64,000 nucleotides of DNA. Origin: Pseudocercospora fijiensis CIRAD86 (taxonomy: Eukaryota > Ascomycota > Dothideomycetes > Mycosphaerellales > Mycosphaerellaceae). Made by a program: the position numbers and the translations under genes. This document shows, piece by piece, positions 36,128-49,100 of the stretch (the stretch's first letter is position 1; each line of letters begins with the position of its first letter). Below the pieces are notes generated by a model. It was not told where the DNA came from. It worked only from the letters and a program-made list of their open reading frames with translations, and made no database searches. Location of the stretch: positions 4,971,964 to 5,035,963 of the forward strand of contig NW_006921536.1 in assembly GCF_000340215.1 (NCBI RefSeq), written 5' to 3'.

Positions 36128-39100
36128 TTCTTTTTTGTCCGGTTCTAATATTTTTTGATTATCTGCTAACAGTTCTATAGGTTTTCTTTTAGTTCCTAGG
36201 TGTTTTCTAAATGTAGGTATCCTTTCTATTTAATAAGGTATTTCTAACCTTGCTAATCTAGGATTTCCTCGACTTCAAACTTATTTTCTTCCTTAGGTTA
36301 GAAGTGAAATGTTTCTTAACACAGTGTTTCGGCGTCTGTAGGTTCTAGTATAGAGATATAGAATACTAGGTAGATTTTCGCGTCGTCCGGTAGTTTGAGT
36401 TAGTAATTAACTAGTCCTTTAGGCTCATTAATTAGAAATAGCCCGACTTTAACGTAGTCTAGTTTCTTAGTCGATCTCCGGGTTTTTAGATTCTTTATTA
36501 GGAGGTAGACCTTATCCCCCTTCTTTAGCTAAGGTGCTATTTTTCGTTTAGCATTATATAGTCTCGTAATCTTTTCTTAAGACTCGGCAATTGCCCTTTG
36601 CAATTGTTTATGCACCTGCTTTAAGTCTTCTAAAGCGACTATCGCTTTATCCGCGTATAGATACTATAAATACTATTCCCCGAATAGCTGCGGATGTTTC
36701 CTAAAATTAGCGAAGAATAGTGTCTCTTTCGTAGTCTTAGATTGTTAGTTGTTTAGTGCAAGTTGTGCTATAGGCAATAGCGATACCTAATTGTTTTGTG
36801 CGTAATTGACGTAGTGCCGTAAGTATACCTCTAAGGCCTGATTCTTGATTTCCGTTTAGCCGTCTGTCTATAGATAGTATGCCGTTAATAGCTTATGCTT
36901 AATTCTAAGCGTCGCTGTAAGCGTCTTCTAGTAGTTTGACGTAAAGAGCTTGTCTCTGTCCGTAATATAGGTCTTTGGAAATCCGTAGTATCGTACAAGT
37001 CTATCTAGTACGAGGTATCCGAGTTGCTCTACCGTACTTGCTTTATTAGTAGGAATGAAGTGTGCGTATTTCGTAAGCCTATCGACTATAACAAGTATTA
37101 TGTCGTAGCTATGTCCTATAACCGGATCCTTAGACTTCGGTAGTTTCGTAATAAAGTCTATTATAACTTCGTCCTATAGTTTATCTAGTAGCGTCCTAAA
37201 TTGGATATGTCTATATCTAGCGTGTCTATCAGCCTTGTTACGCTAACATTGTAGACATTTCTTAATATATTCTAGAACTCGTTATCGCATATATAGGAAT
37301 CCGAAGCTTCGCTTAACTAGTTCTATTGTTTTTGAAACTCTAGGGTGTCTAATTTCTAGTCCGTCGTAGTGTTGTCGTATACACTCCGTAACTCGTTCCT
37401 TAGGTACTTAGTACTTCCTATATTCGATTAGGAACTGTTCTTCTATATCCTAAAGAATTCGTATAATATAGTTGAATTCTTTTGTATTAGCACTAAGGCT
37501 TCCGTCTTAGTTTGCCTTTAATATCTGCTACTATACTAGTTCGTAACCCTCTATATAGTCGCTACGGCGGCTTAGTACGTCGGCTCGTCCGTTCTCGCGT
37601 CCTAGGGTATAGCGGATTTCGAACTTGTACTGTCCTAGTAGCTCCGACTAGCGGGCCTATCTTCGGGTTAGTACTTTAGTCGTAGTAAAGTAAGTTAGAT
37701 TCTTATAATTAGAAAGAATCGTAAGACTTAGTGCTCCTTCCGCGTATACTCGCTAGTATTGCAGTAATGCAACTATTGCAAGTAGCTCCTTATTATAGAT
37801 ATCGTAGTTCTGTTCCGCGGGTAATATCTTTCTCGAGTAATAGGCTACCGGGTATCGTTTCCCGTTATGCTCCTATATAAGGTATGCTCCTATAGCCCTA
37901 TCCGACGCGTCTGTTTCTATCTAGACCGCCTTATTCCTATCGAATAATCGTAGCGTTAGCGCAGAAACGCATTGCTTCTTAAGCTGCCTAAACGCTTCGT
38001 CTTCCTTCGTGCTCTAGTTCCATTTCTTGTCTTTCTTTATAAGCTCCGTAAGGGGTGCCGCTGTCTTAGAATAGCCCTCGATAAATTTCCTGTTATAGTT
38101 AGCTAATCCTAGGAATGATTGTACGTCTTTAACGCATATAGGCGTTAGCTATTCCTATATTAACTTAGTTTTTTCTAAATCGATCCTAATTCCTATAGTG
38201 CTAATAATAAATCCTAGGAATTTAACTTCCTTCTTATAGAATTCGCATTTCTTAGGTGCAGTCTTAAATCCTACTTAAGTAAATCGTTTAAAGACGTCCT
38301 GCACTATTCGTATATAATCCGCGAGAGCTCCCTTAGTATAGACTAAGATATCGTCTATATATGCGATAACGTATATATCTAGAAGGTCTCGGAGGACTTC
38401 GTTTACGAGGTCTTAATATAACGCTAGGGCATTTGTAAGTCCTATAGGCATAACTAAGAATTCGTAAAGCCTATATCTTGTTCGGAATGCTGTTATCCAT
38501 TCGTATCTAGCTACTATACGTATTGCGTAAAACGTATCGCGTAGGTCAATCTTCGTATACTAGTCTAATTTAGTTAATCGGTCTTACATTTCTTCGATAT
38601 TCGGTAGTAGGTACCGATTCTTAATTGTAATGTCGTTAAGTCGTCTAAAATCGACTACTAGCCGTCCTTCGTCTAATCCGGCTTTCGGAACGAATATTAC
38701 TAGTAAGGCTGCCGAGGATGTCGACTTCCGTATCTAGCCTTTTTCTAATTTCTCTTTTAGCTACTTGTCTAGGGTTTTAAGCTCTTTCTTAGACATTGCG
38801 TATAAGGGTCCCTATAGAGGCTCTTTCCTAGGCTATAAGTGTATCTTATAATCCTATAGTTAGTGTTTAGGTAAGGCTGCCTTGCCTCTCTCCTCTTTAA
38901 AGAGTCGCTTCTACTTACTATACTCTTTAGGAATGTCTAGGTCCGAGATTCTAGTTTTATTCTTCGATAGCGTATAACTTCTATCCTTCCCGTAATTATT
39001 ATTATAACCCTCCTAACCTAACGGTAGTGTCGATCCGGGTTGAATACGGTTCTCCGTAATTCCTGTCGACGCAAACGTCTTACGAATTGCCCTGCGTTTG

Positions 39101-41470
39101 TTAATCTTATCTGCCTGCGAACGCTGCCGCTATATAGGTTAAATGCCGATTATATAGTCGTATTCCTTAAATGTAAGTACTCCTTTTCTCTAGTCTACGA
39201 CTAGGTTATACTTTCTTAACTAAGGTATACCTAATACAATGTTATAACTAGCTATATTAGTAACATCTAAGACAATCTCCTCGTAGTGCTATTAGATAGC
39301 TAGTAGTAACGGTATCGTTTCTCGTTCTATACTAGGTAGCGGTAACCTATCTACTGCTATAAGTTTATACGCTCCTTCTCTTCTGCTTTAGGTTACGATC
39401 CCTCGGCTTTTAACGAATAATTCGGAGGCAAAGTTCCCGCTCGCTCCGGAATCTATTAATACACTCGTCGGGTGCCCGTTAACGATAGCTTTCGTACGGA
39501 AGACTACTATTAATGCTTAAGCGCTTTCGGTATTAAGGAACTCTCTTAGAACGCTCTAACCTAGAGAGTTAGTCCGTTTCCCGACTAATTAGTAGCCTAA
39601 CGTTATTCTAACTAGTTACGGATCCGTAGTCCTGCCGTTCGTGCTTCTTCGGTATATAATTTTTCCTCGAGGGTATCGTTATATACATCCCGTCCTTGCG
39701 CTACTATAGCCTTTCGGTATTGCTAATTTAATCGCTAGACCGTCTAACGTATATCTTAAGTAATAATCGTCCTTTCGTCGGGTAGGACGTATCCGTAGGG
39801 CGTAATTATACTTCCTATCGGTACTCGCTCCGTAATAAAGTTATAGTACGTATAGTCTATAGGTATCCGGGGGTAATTCTAGAATTTTGCCCGTAAGCTT
39901 ATCTAGAAATAATTAAATTAGATAGGATCGACCTTCCGTTATCTATTAACCTTTAGAAACATTTCCTCGTATTTGCGTACTAGATACAAGGCGATTGTTC
40001 GCGCTGCTATAGGTGCATCTATTATAAACGTAAGGATCGTATCGTCGTTAATCCCGAATTCGTCTTTACTTTCTTTATTCGTAGTTTCTTCCTCGGTATC
40101 TAGACTTCCTTCTAAATCTTCTTACTATTCCTCCTCTTACTAAGGGGACTCCGGTACTTCTAGGATAGCTCCTAACTCCTCCCCGGGAGGGAATAAAGCT
40201 TCCGGATCTCGGTTTTCTTTATCGTCGGCATCTAAGCAAGATTTATTAATCGTTTCTTCTTCTAACTAGGATTTCGCATCTTCTCGTACGAGTCGCCTAA
40301 TCTAAGGGAAGAATCCTACTTCTACTTTAGTAGAATAATGAATTTGGTATTAGTCGTCGTAATAGAATCTCTAGTAAAGGGTTCTATATACGGGTTCTTG
40401 TCGTCGTGCTATTATATAGATTTGTCGTAGCTCTTTCTTTACGACCTCTACGTAGGTCCTCGGCGCGGTATTAATAGAGTATAGCTCTACTACTATTCGG
40501 TAGCCTTCTCTACCCGAGTCCTTCTATTGTATTATATTGAACTGTTCGCGTCGCACTATATTCTTGCCGCGGCAGTTCCGTGCTATATAGCCTTCCTTGC
40601 TATACGTATAGTAAGTTAATCTTTCTGCTTTCTTAGGCGAACTCTTGCCTTTTCTTCCTTTAATTGCTCGACCCTTCTAGGTAGCGTCTAGCTCTATTAG
40701 TTGCGTACTGTAGTAGTTGTTCCCCTTTAGTTTATCGTAGGTACTATAGTTTCGTCTATTATCGTATCTAGGAGTATAACTAGCTTTTCTAGAAGTCTTA
40801 GAATCGTAACGTCGTTCTAAAGCTCGTCTATAGAGCCTATTATTAAGATCGATCGTAACCTTAACTAATGTTCCTATATCATCTATTTTTCTACCGTCGC
40901 GTATAAGCTCGTCTTTAACGTTATCCTTAAGACCTCGCCGATATATTGTTATAAGAGCTTCGTCGTCCTAATCCGTAAGTTAGGCGTATTCCTAAAATTT
41001 AGCGGCGTAATCGGTATATAACCCCTTCTAAGTTAAATATTAGATAACCCTAACTACGGTAGCAACTTCGTTAGAAGATCTAAAGACCTTCTTTATCGTA
41101 CGCTTAAGATTTTCGTAGCTTGCGAAGATCCTATCCGAATTGTCGGTCCCGTTACTATCTAGATAGGTCCTAAGAAATGGTTTAACCTAATGCTAAGCCC
41201 TACCTCGTATAAACGTCGTTACGAAGACTAGCTTTAAGTTATCTTAAACCTAGTTGAATATAAAATACATATCTATCTAGCTAACCTAGGTATCGAACTT
41301 GTCTCGGTCGCCGTAATAAAAGTCTAGCTTTCCGATCTTAAGAGAATCGTTTCCGGCATAGGTTCCGAGTGCATTGCTAGTACTAGAGGTAGTACGTCGA
41401 GTACTGCCTATCTCGCTAGGGGCGGGAGTTCCCCTTCCGACTTATAATAAGGCACTTATCCTAAGGGCGT
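36125..41470 (-). pseudogene. Element 4 gag-pol (capsid, zinc knuckle, protease, RT, RNase H, integrase, chromodomain)
   Basis: Minus-strand polyprotein, RIP-mutated. Gag occupies about 41,450-39,700. Its zinc knuckle at about 40,570-40,620 reads YYTYSKEGYIARNCRGK, a CCHC box in which two Cys and the His have become Tyr. RT: ALLVIFVPKAGLDEGRLVVD, RRLNDITIKNRYLLPNI and intact YIDD (38,360-38,349), then [11 protein letters not shown]. RNase H near 37,900. Integrase: DEVIIDFITKLPKS, VDRLTKYAHFIPTNK, TDRDKLFTSNYQ, LQTDGQTE (about 37,200-36,850). It ends in a chromodomain at about 36,290-36,130 (FEVEEILDQQG, KYLIKxKGYLHLENT with TAG for Trp), as in chromoviruses that target heterochromatin. Termination is near 36,125. 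Confidence 0.92.
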
Positions 41471-41476
41471 TTAAAG

Positions 41477-41822
41477 TGTTACGGTTACTCGCGACAGATC
41501 GTTAAGTGACTTCTTATTACGTATAAGCCGAGGCTTCTTTAGAGAGGCTAATACAAGCGGGAGGCAGAGACAGAATAATTGGTACAAAGGTAATTCTAAT
41601 TAGTAAGTAAGTAACATAAGTTAAACGCCTCGAGCTATAAGGGCATTCCGGCGTTCCTAAATACAAAGGAGATATCTTGTCTATAGTCGTAAGCGACGTA
41701 AGCGACGCTATCGCTCTTAACCGCTCCTATCGCTCCTAGTAAGATAGAGCGATAGCTTAGCCTACTAGTCTTAGCGTCGCTCTAAGATTATATAAGGACT
41801 CTAACTAATCAGATCCGTAACA
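41477..41822 (-). repeat. Element 4 5' LTR
   Basis: 346 bp, TGTTACGG to CCGTAACA, perfect TG...CA ends. Confidence 0.95.
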
Positions 41823-41827
41823 CCTAT

Positions 41828-43628
41828 CTAGCTAGCATTCCCTCCGCTATAGGCGGCGTAATTATAGCCTAGATTACCGTCTAGACCTAACCGCGGGCCG
41901 CTACTAGCTAGTTAGCCGTCGGGCGGGTCGTTCTAATCCTATAGCAAGTCGCGGCAGCTGCTCTTAGAAACTAAACCCGCTCTCTTAAGTCGCGACCTCT
42001 AACGCCGGCTAAGATAGTCCTCGACTTGCTCTTAGAACTCGTAGCTATAGTAGCCGTCGCGGTCCTCCTACCCTAGATCGTCCTAGCTAGTATAGAAACG
42101 ATCGCTACCTACGATACGTAAACGATCGTCGCGACTATTATCGTAGTCTTTAGGGCCCGCCTAGGAACCGGTCTAATCCGGTTAAGGAGAAAGGTATTGT
42201 TCTATAAGAAATTAGGCGAGGCGATTATCTAAGATAATACCTCGACGTAGTACCGACTCCCGTAAGATATATAGGCGCTACTAGTCTAGTTGTTTACGGA
42301 TCTCGCTACGATCTAGCTCTATCGTAGACCCTATAGATAGCGGACGCTAGTGCCGGCTACGAGGCTCGCTATTGCCTAGATTTCCCTTCGTTAGCCTACG
42401 GCCTCGCGGCGCGTCCTTATAATTATAGTCTATCGGGCCTCGTCTATTATCTAGTAGAGGATACGGCGAGGATTCTAATAGCGAGGATTTATCGCTAGAG
42501 ATCCTTATAGGTAACGGTCTACGTAGAAACATAGAGGGCAATATACTATCTATATAATTATTAGGACGTCGCGCGCGTAGTTGTTCCGAATAGGTAGTAG
42601 CTCTAGGCGGTCGATACCTACTCGGAGAGGGTAGTAGTAACGACGCCGCCTACTAAGTAATCGGCGAAAACTCTAGTATCCGCGAAGAAGGCGAGCGATA
42701 AGTAGCCGGATCGGGCTACGGGCGTTGCTCTCCTACTCGTACTCGTTCGATGTCCGCGGGCAAGTATACCTTAGGGAAAAACTGCTTATAATAGTACGAA
42801 TCGCGAGTGTTCGGAAAAGCTGCTTTTAGTTCCTTAACCGATCGTATTAAGGTGCCTTTATCGACTACCTACTAGCTAGGGAAGTCGATTCCGTCGAGGG
42901 TATATAGGTATAGCTCGTCGATCTTAGCCTAAGACAGTAGTAGATTTCCTAGTCGCGAGTAGTATTATAGGACGTAAAAGGCAAGCAGGTCTATACGGCC
43001 GTGCTTTGCTCTAAGTTAGACTGCAAAATTCTCGCTATACTAGACGTAGTAGCCGATAAAGGTACAAATACGTAGGATATAAGACTTAGTATCTAGTAAT
43101 CTAAGATTACGGTACTATAGTAGCGGTCGGACCGCTAGTTTAATAGATTTGTACTTCTATCCGGGTTAGAAGCGAAACGAAGCGTAGGATTGACGTAAAG
43201 TATTATATAGTAGAGTATCGTTACGGAGGCTGTCCGGATTAGTAGCAAAAGGTAGTTTGTTAACTAGTTAGGGCTAATCCTTCCGTTGTTCCTCGAAAGG
43301 TGCCTTCCTAGGGATACGGGGAAATAGCTACCGGCCGCTAAAGCGCGGCTGCCTACCGAATCCGCGGTTAGGCGATTCGGGTATATAATATATTAGTATC
43401 GGCGAGGCACTATAGTAGGTAGCCGCCGACTAGTGCGGAATAGTATAAATCGAGTAAATATCGGTCGTAACGTAGCGAGTCGAATCGTCGCGGTCGGCGC
43501 TAGATCGGGAGGATCCTTAGCTAATTGTCTCGGTTCTCGTCGTAATTAGGACTAATAGCTCGGTTCTAGTAGAGGAGTTAATTAGTATAGAAGCTAATTA
43601 GGTCGTAATCTTAGCGAAGCTACTAAGT
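41828..43628 (-). pseudogene. Element 3 gag, N-terminal part
   Basis: Minus-strand coding remnants from the 5' LTR to the insertion site of element 4. Arg/Ser/Pro-rich reading frames (for example RRPLPIRISSDKSSLLES near 42,500) interrupted by TAG/TAA. The 5' portion is collinear with the gag leader of element 6 (58,694 onward). No recognisable domain in this half. Confidence 0.7.
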
Positions 43629-43799
43629 TGTTAGGATACGCTTTATAGAGCGGAGACGGATACGATTCTAGTATATAAAGATAATTGATTATTAGTTAGT
43701 TACTAGCCTAGGAAACTATATATATTAATCGTTATAATCTACGGTAGGATCGACAGTATCCGAAGCAGGATCGGCCGCACTACTATCTAAACCGTAACA
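43629..43799 (-). repeat. Element 3 5' LTR
   Basis: 171 bp with intact TG...CA ends (TGTTAGGATACG to CCGTAACA on the plus strand). The element sequence directly inside, ACTTAGTAGCTTCGC on the minus strand, is shared with element 6. Confidence 0.93.
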
Positions 43800-43804
43800 A
43801 ATGC

Positions 43805-45300
43805 CCTCTACGTCCCGGATTTCGAAGATTTACGCGACTAGATTATACGTTCCGCTTACAACCCTCTCGGAATAGTATATCCCGGTCGAGCTAAGATATT
43901 GTCTTAGCTCCGGAAGTAGTACTACTAGCCTAATCTATACCGAGATATCGACCGATTCGTTAAGAACTACGTAGTATACCGTAGAGCGAAAGTAGATACG
44001 CGTAAGCCGCAAGGGCTACTAAAACCTCTTAAAGTCCCTCTACGACTATAGCAACACATTTTAATAGATTTTATTATAGACCTACCGAAAGGATCCGACT
44101 TTAACGGCCTCTAGTTTTAAAATATACTAGTCGTAGTTTGCCGCCTTACGAAACGTAAGAAGGTATTAAATACCCGTAGCCTAACCGCAAAGAATACGGC
44201 TTAGGTCTTCTACTAGGACGTATAGAAAGATATAGGCCTACCTAAATCAATTGTATCTAATCGCGGCCTAAATTTCGTTACCCGTTTCTAGAAGCGCCTC
44301 TACGAACGATTAAAAATTTAAGCGCGCCTTTTAACGGCTTACTACCCGTAGACCGACGGGCAAACCGAACGGGCTAACGCGCAGATCGAGTAAATTATTA
44401 GGTGCTTCTACAATTACTACTAAAACGACTAGCTAAGATTAACGCCTTCTATTAAATTTGCTATTAACAATTAGGAGTCGGCTATAACTTAGACTACGCC
44501 GTTCTATGCCTCTACTAGATTTTACCCCCGAACCGGTATAGAACTAATAGAGATCGAACTAGAGCCTCCGGCAAACGATCCGGAAAGAGACGCCGATGCC
44601 TTCGCTCTTTAAATAGCCTAGACCTACTAAGAGCTCTAGGACGAGATAAGGTATACCTAAGAAGTGTACGAGCACTACGCTAATTAGCGCAGACGCGCCG
44701 CGCTAGATTACTAGGTCGGAGATTACGTCTACCTCGACTTACGATATATTAGAACTAACCGACCTTCGAAAAAGCTCGACTAGAAAAATCTAGGACTCTT
44801 CCGAATTATAAAGAAAGTCGGTATATACGTATACGAACTAGATCTCCTAGAAAATCTTAACATTTACCCGGTTAAATACGTTATTAACCTAAGAACCGCC
44901 GGAGAAATCGCGGACTCCGAAGATATCCCGCCGATGCCGGAAGCTACCGAGGCTACCGATTAGACCGAAGACGAGCCGGAATCTGCCTTAAGTATAGTAC
45001 GGGCGATTATCGGATAGAGCTTTAGTAATACAAATTTCGGAAATCTTAACCCTCCCGGGCCGTAGGGAGAGGTATAATAGGAGGGGTACTTAGACGAGGA
45101 TACGACCTAGGAACCTTTACGCTATATTATCTTCGCCTACGAAGTAATCGAGGAATTCCTACGAGACTATACCGACTATACGATAATAGAAGGAGCTGTC
45201 CTAGAATATTTTCTCTAAGAAGCGTACGAATAGAATTTAGATTAAGGTCTCCGACCCGAACTAGGATAAGAATACTAGTACCTATTATATACGGATCTCC
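43805..45300 (+). pseudogene. Element 2 pol, right part (integrase and C-terminus)
   Basis: Continuation of the element 2 pol frame after element 3. The integrase core shows HILIDFIIDLPKG, VVVCRLTKRKK, SIVSNRGLNFVTRF (D to N at the second catalytic position, one G-to-A change) and TAYYPQTDGQTERANAQIEQ. A positively charged C-terminal region follows (KLDQKNLGLFRIIKKVG-like), then an acidic tail to about 45,300. No chromodomain is obvious. Many TAG/TAA stops replace Gln and Trp. Confidence 0.88.
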
Positions 45301-45343
45301 TTTAGTATCGTAGGAACTCTACGCAGAACGAGGGGGAGGCTAC

Positions 45344-46101
45344 TATTATAGTAGCTGCCTAGAAAGCACCGACAAGTCCTATAAGCTAGCCGCTATACTA
45401 TAAAGTAATATCGGATTTAAGTTGCCTTAGTAGTAGGGGCTCTTAGCGAAGCAGGTCGCCTAGTTAGCCTAGGTCGCCTAGGTCGCCCGGGTCGCCTAGG
45501 TCGCCTAGGTCGCCTAGTTAGCCGCCTATTTAGCCATATAACGTAACATCTTAGGGACTCCCGCGGAGGCCGTATATAGTAGAACAATACGTTATATATT
45601 AATATACGAACGACGGGACTATACTAAACTACGCGTACGTATATACGGACGATAGCAAGCGAGATATATAGAGTTATAGGATAGATCCGAGTAGTAGGAA
45701 GGAACCGGAAGGTAGGGAAGAGCTAGGAGAAACATATTTACTTAAGAGCGGTTAAACGAGTTCGTATACGCGCGCTACGCAAGTTAGCTTAGAGATAAAG
45801 GCGCTACGAGATAGCGGACAAACGGGATACGCGCGCGCGCGCTTAGCGCGCAAAGAAGGACCTAAAGGCAGAGGTTTGCTAAGAAGCTAGCAAGTAGGAT
45901 ATACGTACTTACGCTCGCGCGTCGGACGCGCTAGACGGCCGTAGGGCGGAATACTAAGGAAGGGGCTCTCCCTCTAAGGTACCCTTCTTCCTTTCTTCGT
46001 AGTTCGTCTTATATAGATAGTAGCTATATTAATTTAGTGCTCCCTTTAGTTTAGTTCAAAGTTTCGTACACATTCTTACTACTTAGCTACTAACCCTTAT
46101 A
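45344..46101 (+). repeat. Element 2 3' LTR
   Basis: 758 bp copy of the 5' LTR, followed by the CCTAT duplication and then element 1 sequence. Confidence 0.93.
45453..45524 (+). repeat. Tandem ~10-bp repeat (AGGTCGCCT) within the element 2 3' LTR
   Basis: Same array and unit number as at 18,755-18,826, so it was present before insertion and copied to both LTRs. Confidence 0.85.
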
Positions 46102-46106
46102 CCTAT

Positions 46107-49100
46107 TATACTAAGTTAAGTATACTAAGCCGATACCTACTAATTCCGCTATATCCGTATCTTAGGGGCTAATAATATATTATTAGTGTCGCCCCTTATA
46201 ATAGCCGGTTTATTACGAAACAACAATCGTGTTGCCGCTAGCAGCGCTAGCAATAACAACGCTAGTAGCATAGTGCCTACTAAAGTGCCTACTAAAGCAC
46301 CTACTAAAGTGCCTCCTACCGAAGAGCCTATTATAGGACCTACTAAAGAAGAACCTATAATTCTAGGTAATAACCTAGAATTGCCTATCGACGACATTCT
46401 TAACAATATTGTTAACCGTCGATATAGCTAACTAGCCTTTAGCCCCTAGCTAGTAGCGAGGCTTTAAGAAGCTACCTAAAACAGGCTTACTGCCTTACGT
46501 TAAGAACAATAGCTAAAGGATAATCTTCTCGAGATTCGCCGCCTCTAGGAATCTCTAACAACTACTACTAAGCTAATAGTAGGACCTTCTTTACTACCTA
46601 TCTAAAAGAAGGATGCTAAACTTAAGGACTGCACCGTATTTAATAGCTCTAGTCGGAAGTAGTATAACGACCACATTCGTAACTGTAAACTTAACTAGCG
46701 TAACGCACTAAGAGCGCTACTAGACGACTATTCCTTAGTCGTATACGCTATATAGTATATTAATAGCGACCTAAAGCGTATATAGGATAACCATTTTAAC
46801 TCCCTTAACGATTAGACCGCTGTTTAGTAGCAGACCTACAAAACTATTATACTAGATACCCTTAGAAACCCTATACTAAGGCAATAACATACTTAGGACC
46901 TATATCTTCGAGCTAAACAGAAGACTAATTAATCGGCTCGCTTATTCGAGGCCTATTTAAAAACCCTTAAAGACGACCTTCCGCCTAAGACTAATTCTAT
47001 ATAGATCTCTAAGATACGCCTAAAACTTAGATAGGAGCTTATCCTCGAATTAGACCGTCGCCGTGTGTTCGAACAAGCCAATCTAATACGTATTTAATTT
47101 ATAGTCGAAGTAGAAACAGCCGAACGGGCTGTTTAGCTCTAATAACGACTAGAATTAAGGATCCGACTAGCTAGTACTAACCGCGGCAATCGTAGTAGCC
47201 GCGGAGGAAACTAAGGTTCCTACTAAGATAATAATACTAATAGTAGGAATAGTAACAACGACCGTAGAAGGGGCCGTAGCTAGCGACTATATAGAGGAGG
47301 CCGTAATAGGGGCCGTAGAAGGGGCTCGTATCCCTATAATGCTAACCGCTCGGCTAACAATAGTAACAATAGCTACGGTAGTCTACTAACCGGATTGAAG
47401 TGCTTTAATTATAACAGTACTAACTATCTACTAGGCTAATGCGATAAACCTAAGGACTAGGCCCGAATTGATCGTACTTCCGCTAAATACTAAAAGTACC
47501 TCTTAGCGGCTAACGCTACCCCTATAGGCTAACCTTCGAAAAAAGAGTAAGCGCCGTACTAACTGTTAGCCTTGTGCGGCGTAAGACTATCGATATTGTA
47601 CTAGCTATTATACGTACCTGTCTTATATCTAGGCCCGATACTAACTATAAGGCAAAGGTTATACTAGACCCCGGAAATTTAGTTAGCGCCCTTATTAGCT
47701 ATCGCCTAGCTAAGCAATTAGACCTTCGATAACTGCCGAGGACTAACCTACTAACCCTTGCTTAGTTTAATAACGCTCGGCATTTAACCTATAGAGCCTA
47801 CTATATTCCTATAGTTCTAAAAGACGACCTCGGAAATAAACGCCTACTAAACTTTACTGCCTATACGGTAGACATAGATAGCCTCCTATCCGACATTATT
47901 ATTAGTAACCCTATTCTTAAGTACTATACTATAGTTATAGACTTAGGCAGTTAACAATAGCGATTTAGAATCGCTAGGAAAGAGGACATTAAATATATTA
48001 ATGTTAGCGAGTGCCCTAATAATATTAGGGTCCTATTTATTAGCAACCTAACCCTAGCTAATCCGACGGCCGACCTACTTAGTAGTAATAACGATAAACC
48101 TATGCCCCCTAATAATCCTAATTAGCTTACTCGTATACTAGAGCCTATCCGAGAGACCTATATTAATGTATTTAAACACTACCTAGCATCGACATTGCCT
48201 ATATTTAAAGAGACAGATTATAAGATTAATATTATAGAGGGTAAGGAGGTTCCTTTTAGCCCCCTCTATAACCTTAGTAAGCGAGAGCTTGCTATATTGC
48301 GTAAGTACCTAGAGGAAAACCTAGCTAATAGTCGAATTCGGTACAGTAACAGCCCTACTAGTGCACCTATCCTATTTGTACTAAAGAAGGATAGTAGCCT
48401 ACGCCTATATGTCGACTATCGCGGGCTTAATACTATTACTATTAAAGACCGCTATCTACTCCCCCTTATTAATAAGACCCTCGATCGCCTTTCTAGGGCT
48501 TACTACTATACTATACTAGACATTAAGGATGCGTACTATCGTATCCGCATTCGTAAGGGTAACGAATAGAAAACAGCCTTCTATACTCGCTATAGCTATT
48601 TCGAATACTTAGTTATGCTATTTGGCCTAGCTAATGCCCCTGCAATATTCTAGTCCTATATTAATCGAGCCCTTTTAGGCCTATTAGACTATCTCTGTAT
48701 AGTTTACCTAGATAACATCCTAGTTTATATACATTTACCTAATATTGTAGAACACTAGGCCGTAGTACGTAAGGTCCTCGACCGCCTACGAGCCTATAGA
48801 CTATATTACAAACCTTCTAAATGCACCTTTGCTACTAAAGAGGTATTATTCCTTAGCTTCCTCGTATTAACTAAGGGCGTTAAGGCTAATCCTAATCGGA
48901 TCAAAACAATTACTAAATGGCCTATTCCTACGTCTATTAAGGAGCTTCAATCGTTCCTCGGCTTCGCTAATTTCTACCGCCGCTTTATTAAGAGCTATTT
49001 ACGGCATATAATGCCTCTAACTAAGCTTACTGGAACTAAGGCCAATCTAACTAGAGAGTTCAAATAGACTAACAGAGCACAAGCCGCTTTTAACGGCCTA

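Larger units (their letters stand above)
34925..41822 (-). mobile_element. Element 4: complete Ty3/Gypsy chromovirus inserted in gag of element 3
   Basis: 346-bp LTRs (34,925-35,270 and 41,477-41,822) and a CCTAT duplication (34,920-34,924 and 41,823-41,827). Reverse orientation: the purine tract, complement of CTATCCCCCTCCTTAAGCGG, lies beside the left LTR. Length 6,898 bp, uninterrupted; the innermost and hence youngest insertion of the nest. The LTRs differ at about 8 positions, all transitions. Confidence 0.95.
23170..43799 (-). mobile_element. Element 3: very large Ty3/Gypsy retrotransposon inserted in pol of element 2
   Basis: 171-bp LTRs (23,170-23,340 and 43,629-43,799) and an AATGC duplication (23,165-23,169 and 43,800-43,804). 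It is in reverse orientation: the purine tract (complement of ACCTCCCCCCTAAAAGGAAAG, 23,341-23,361) abuts the left LTR, and gag starts near the right LTR. Total 20,630 bp; about 13,727 bp net of element 4, far longer than a standard 6-8-kb Gypsy. Order on the minus strand: gag, protease, RT, RNase H, integrase, chromodomain, then a further block of about 4.8 kb of coding sequence. Confidence 0.92.
18646..46101 (+). mobile_element. Element 2: Ty3/Gypsy retrotransposon inserted in the leader of element 1
   Basis: 758-bp LTRs (18,646-19,403 and 45,344-46,101) and a CCTAT duplication (18,641-18,645 and 46,102-46,106). A purine tract (ACGAGGGGGAGGC) precedes the 3' LTR. Total 27,456 bp; about 6,821 bp net of element 3. 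Plus-strand gag and pol are split at 23,169/43,805 by element 3. Confidence 0.93.
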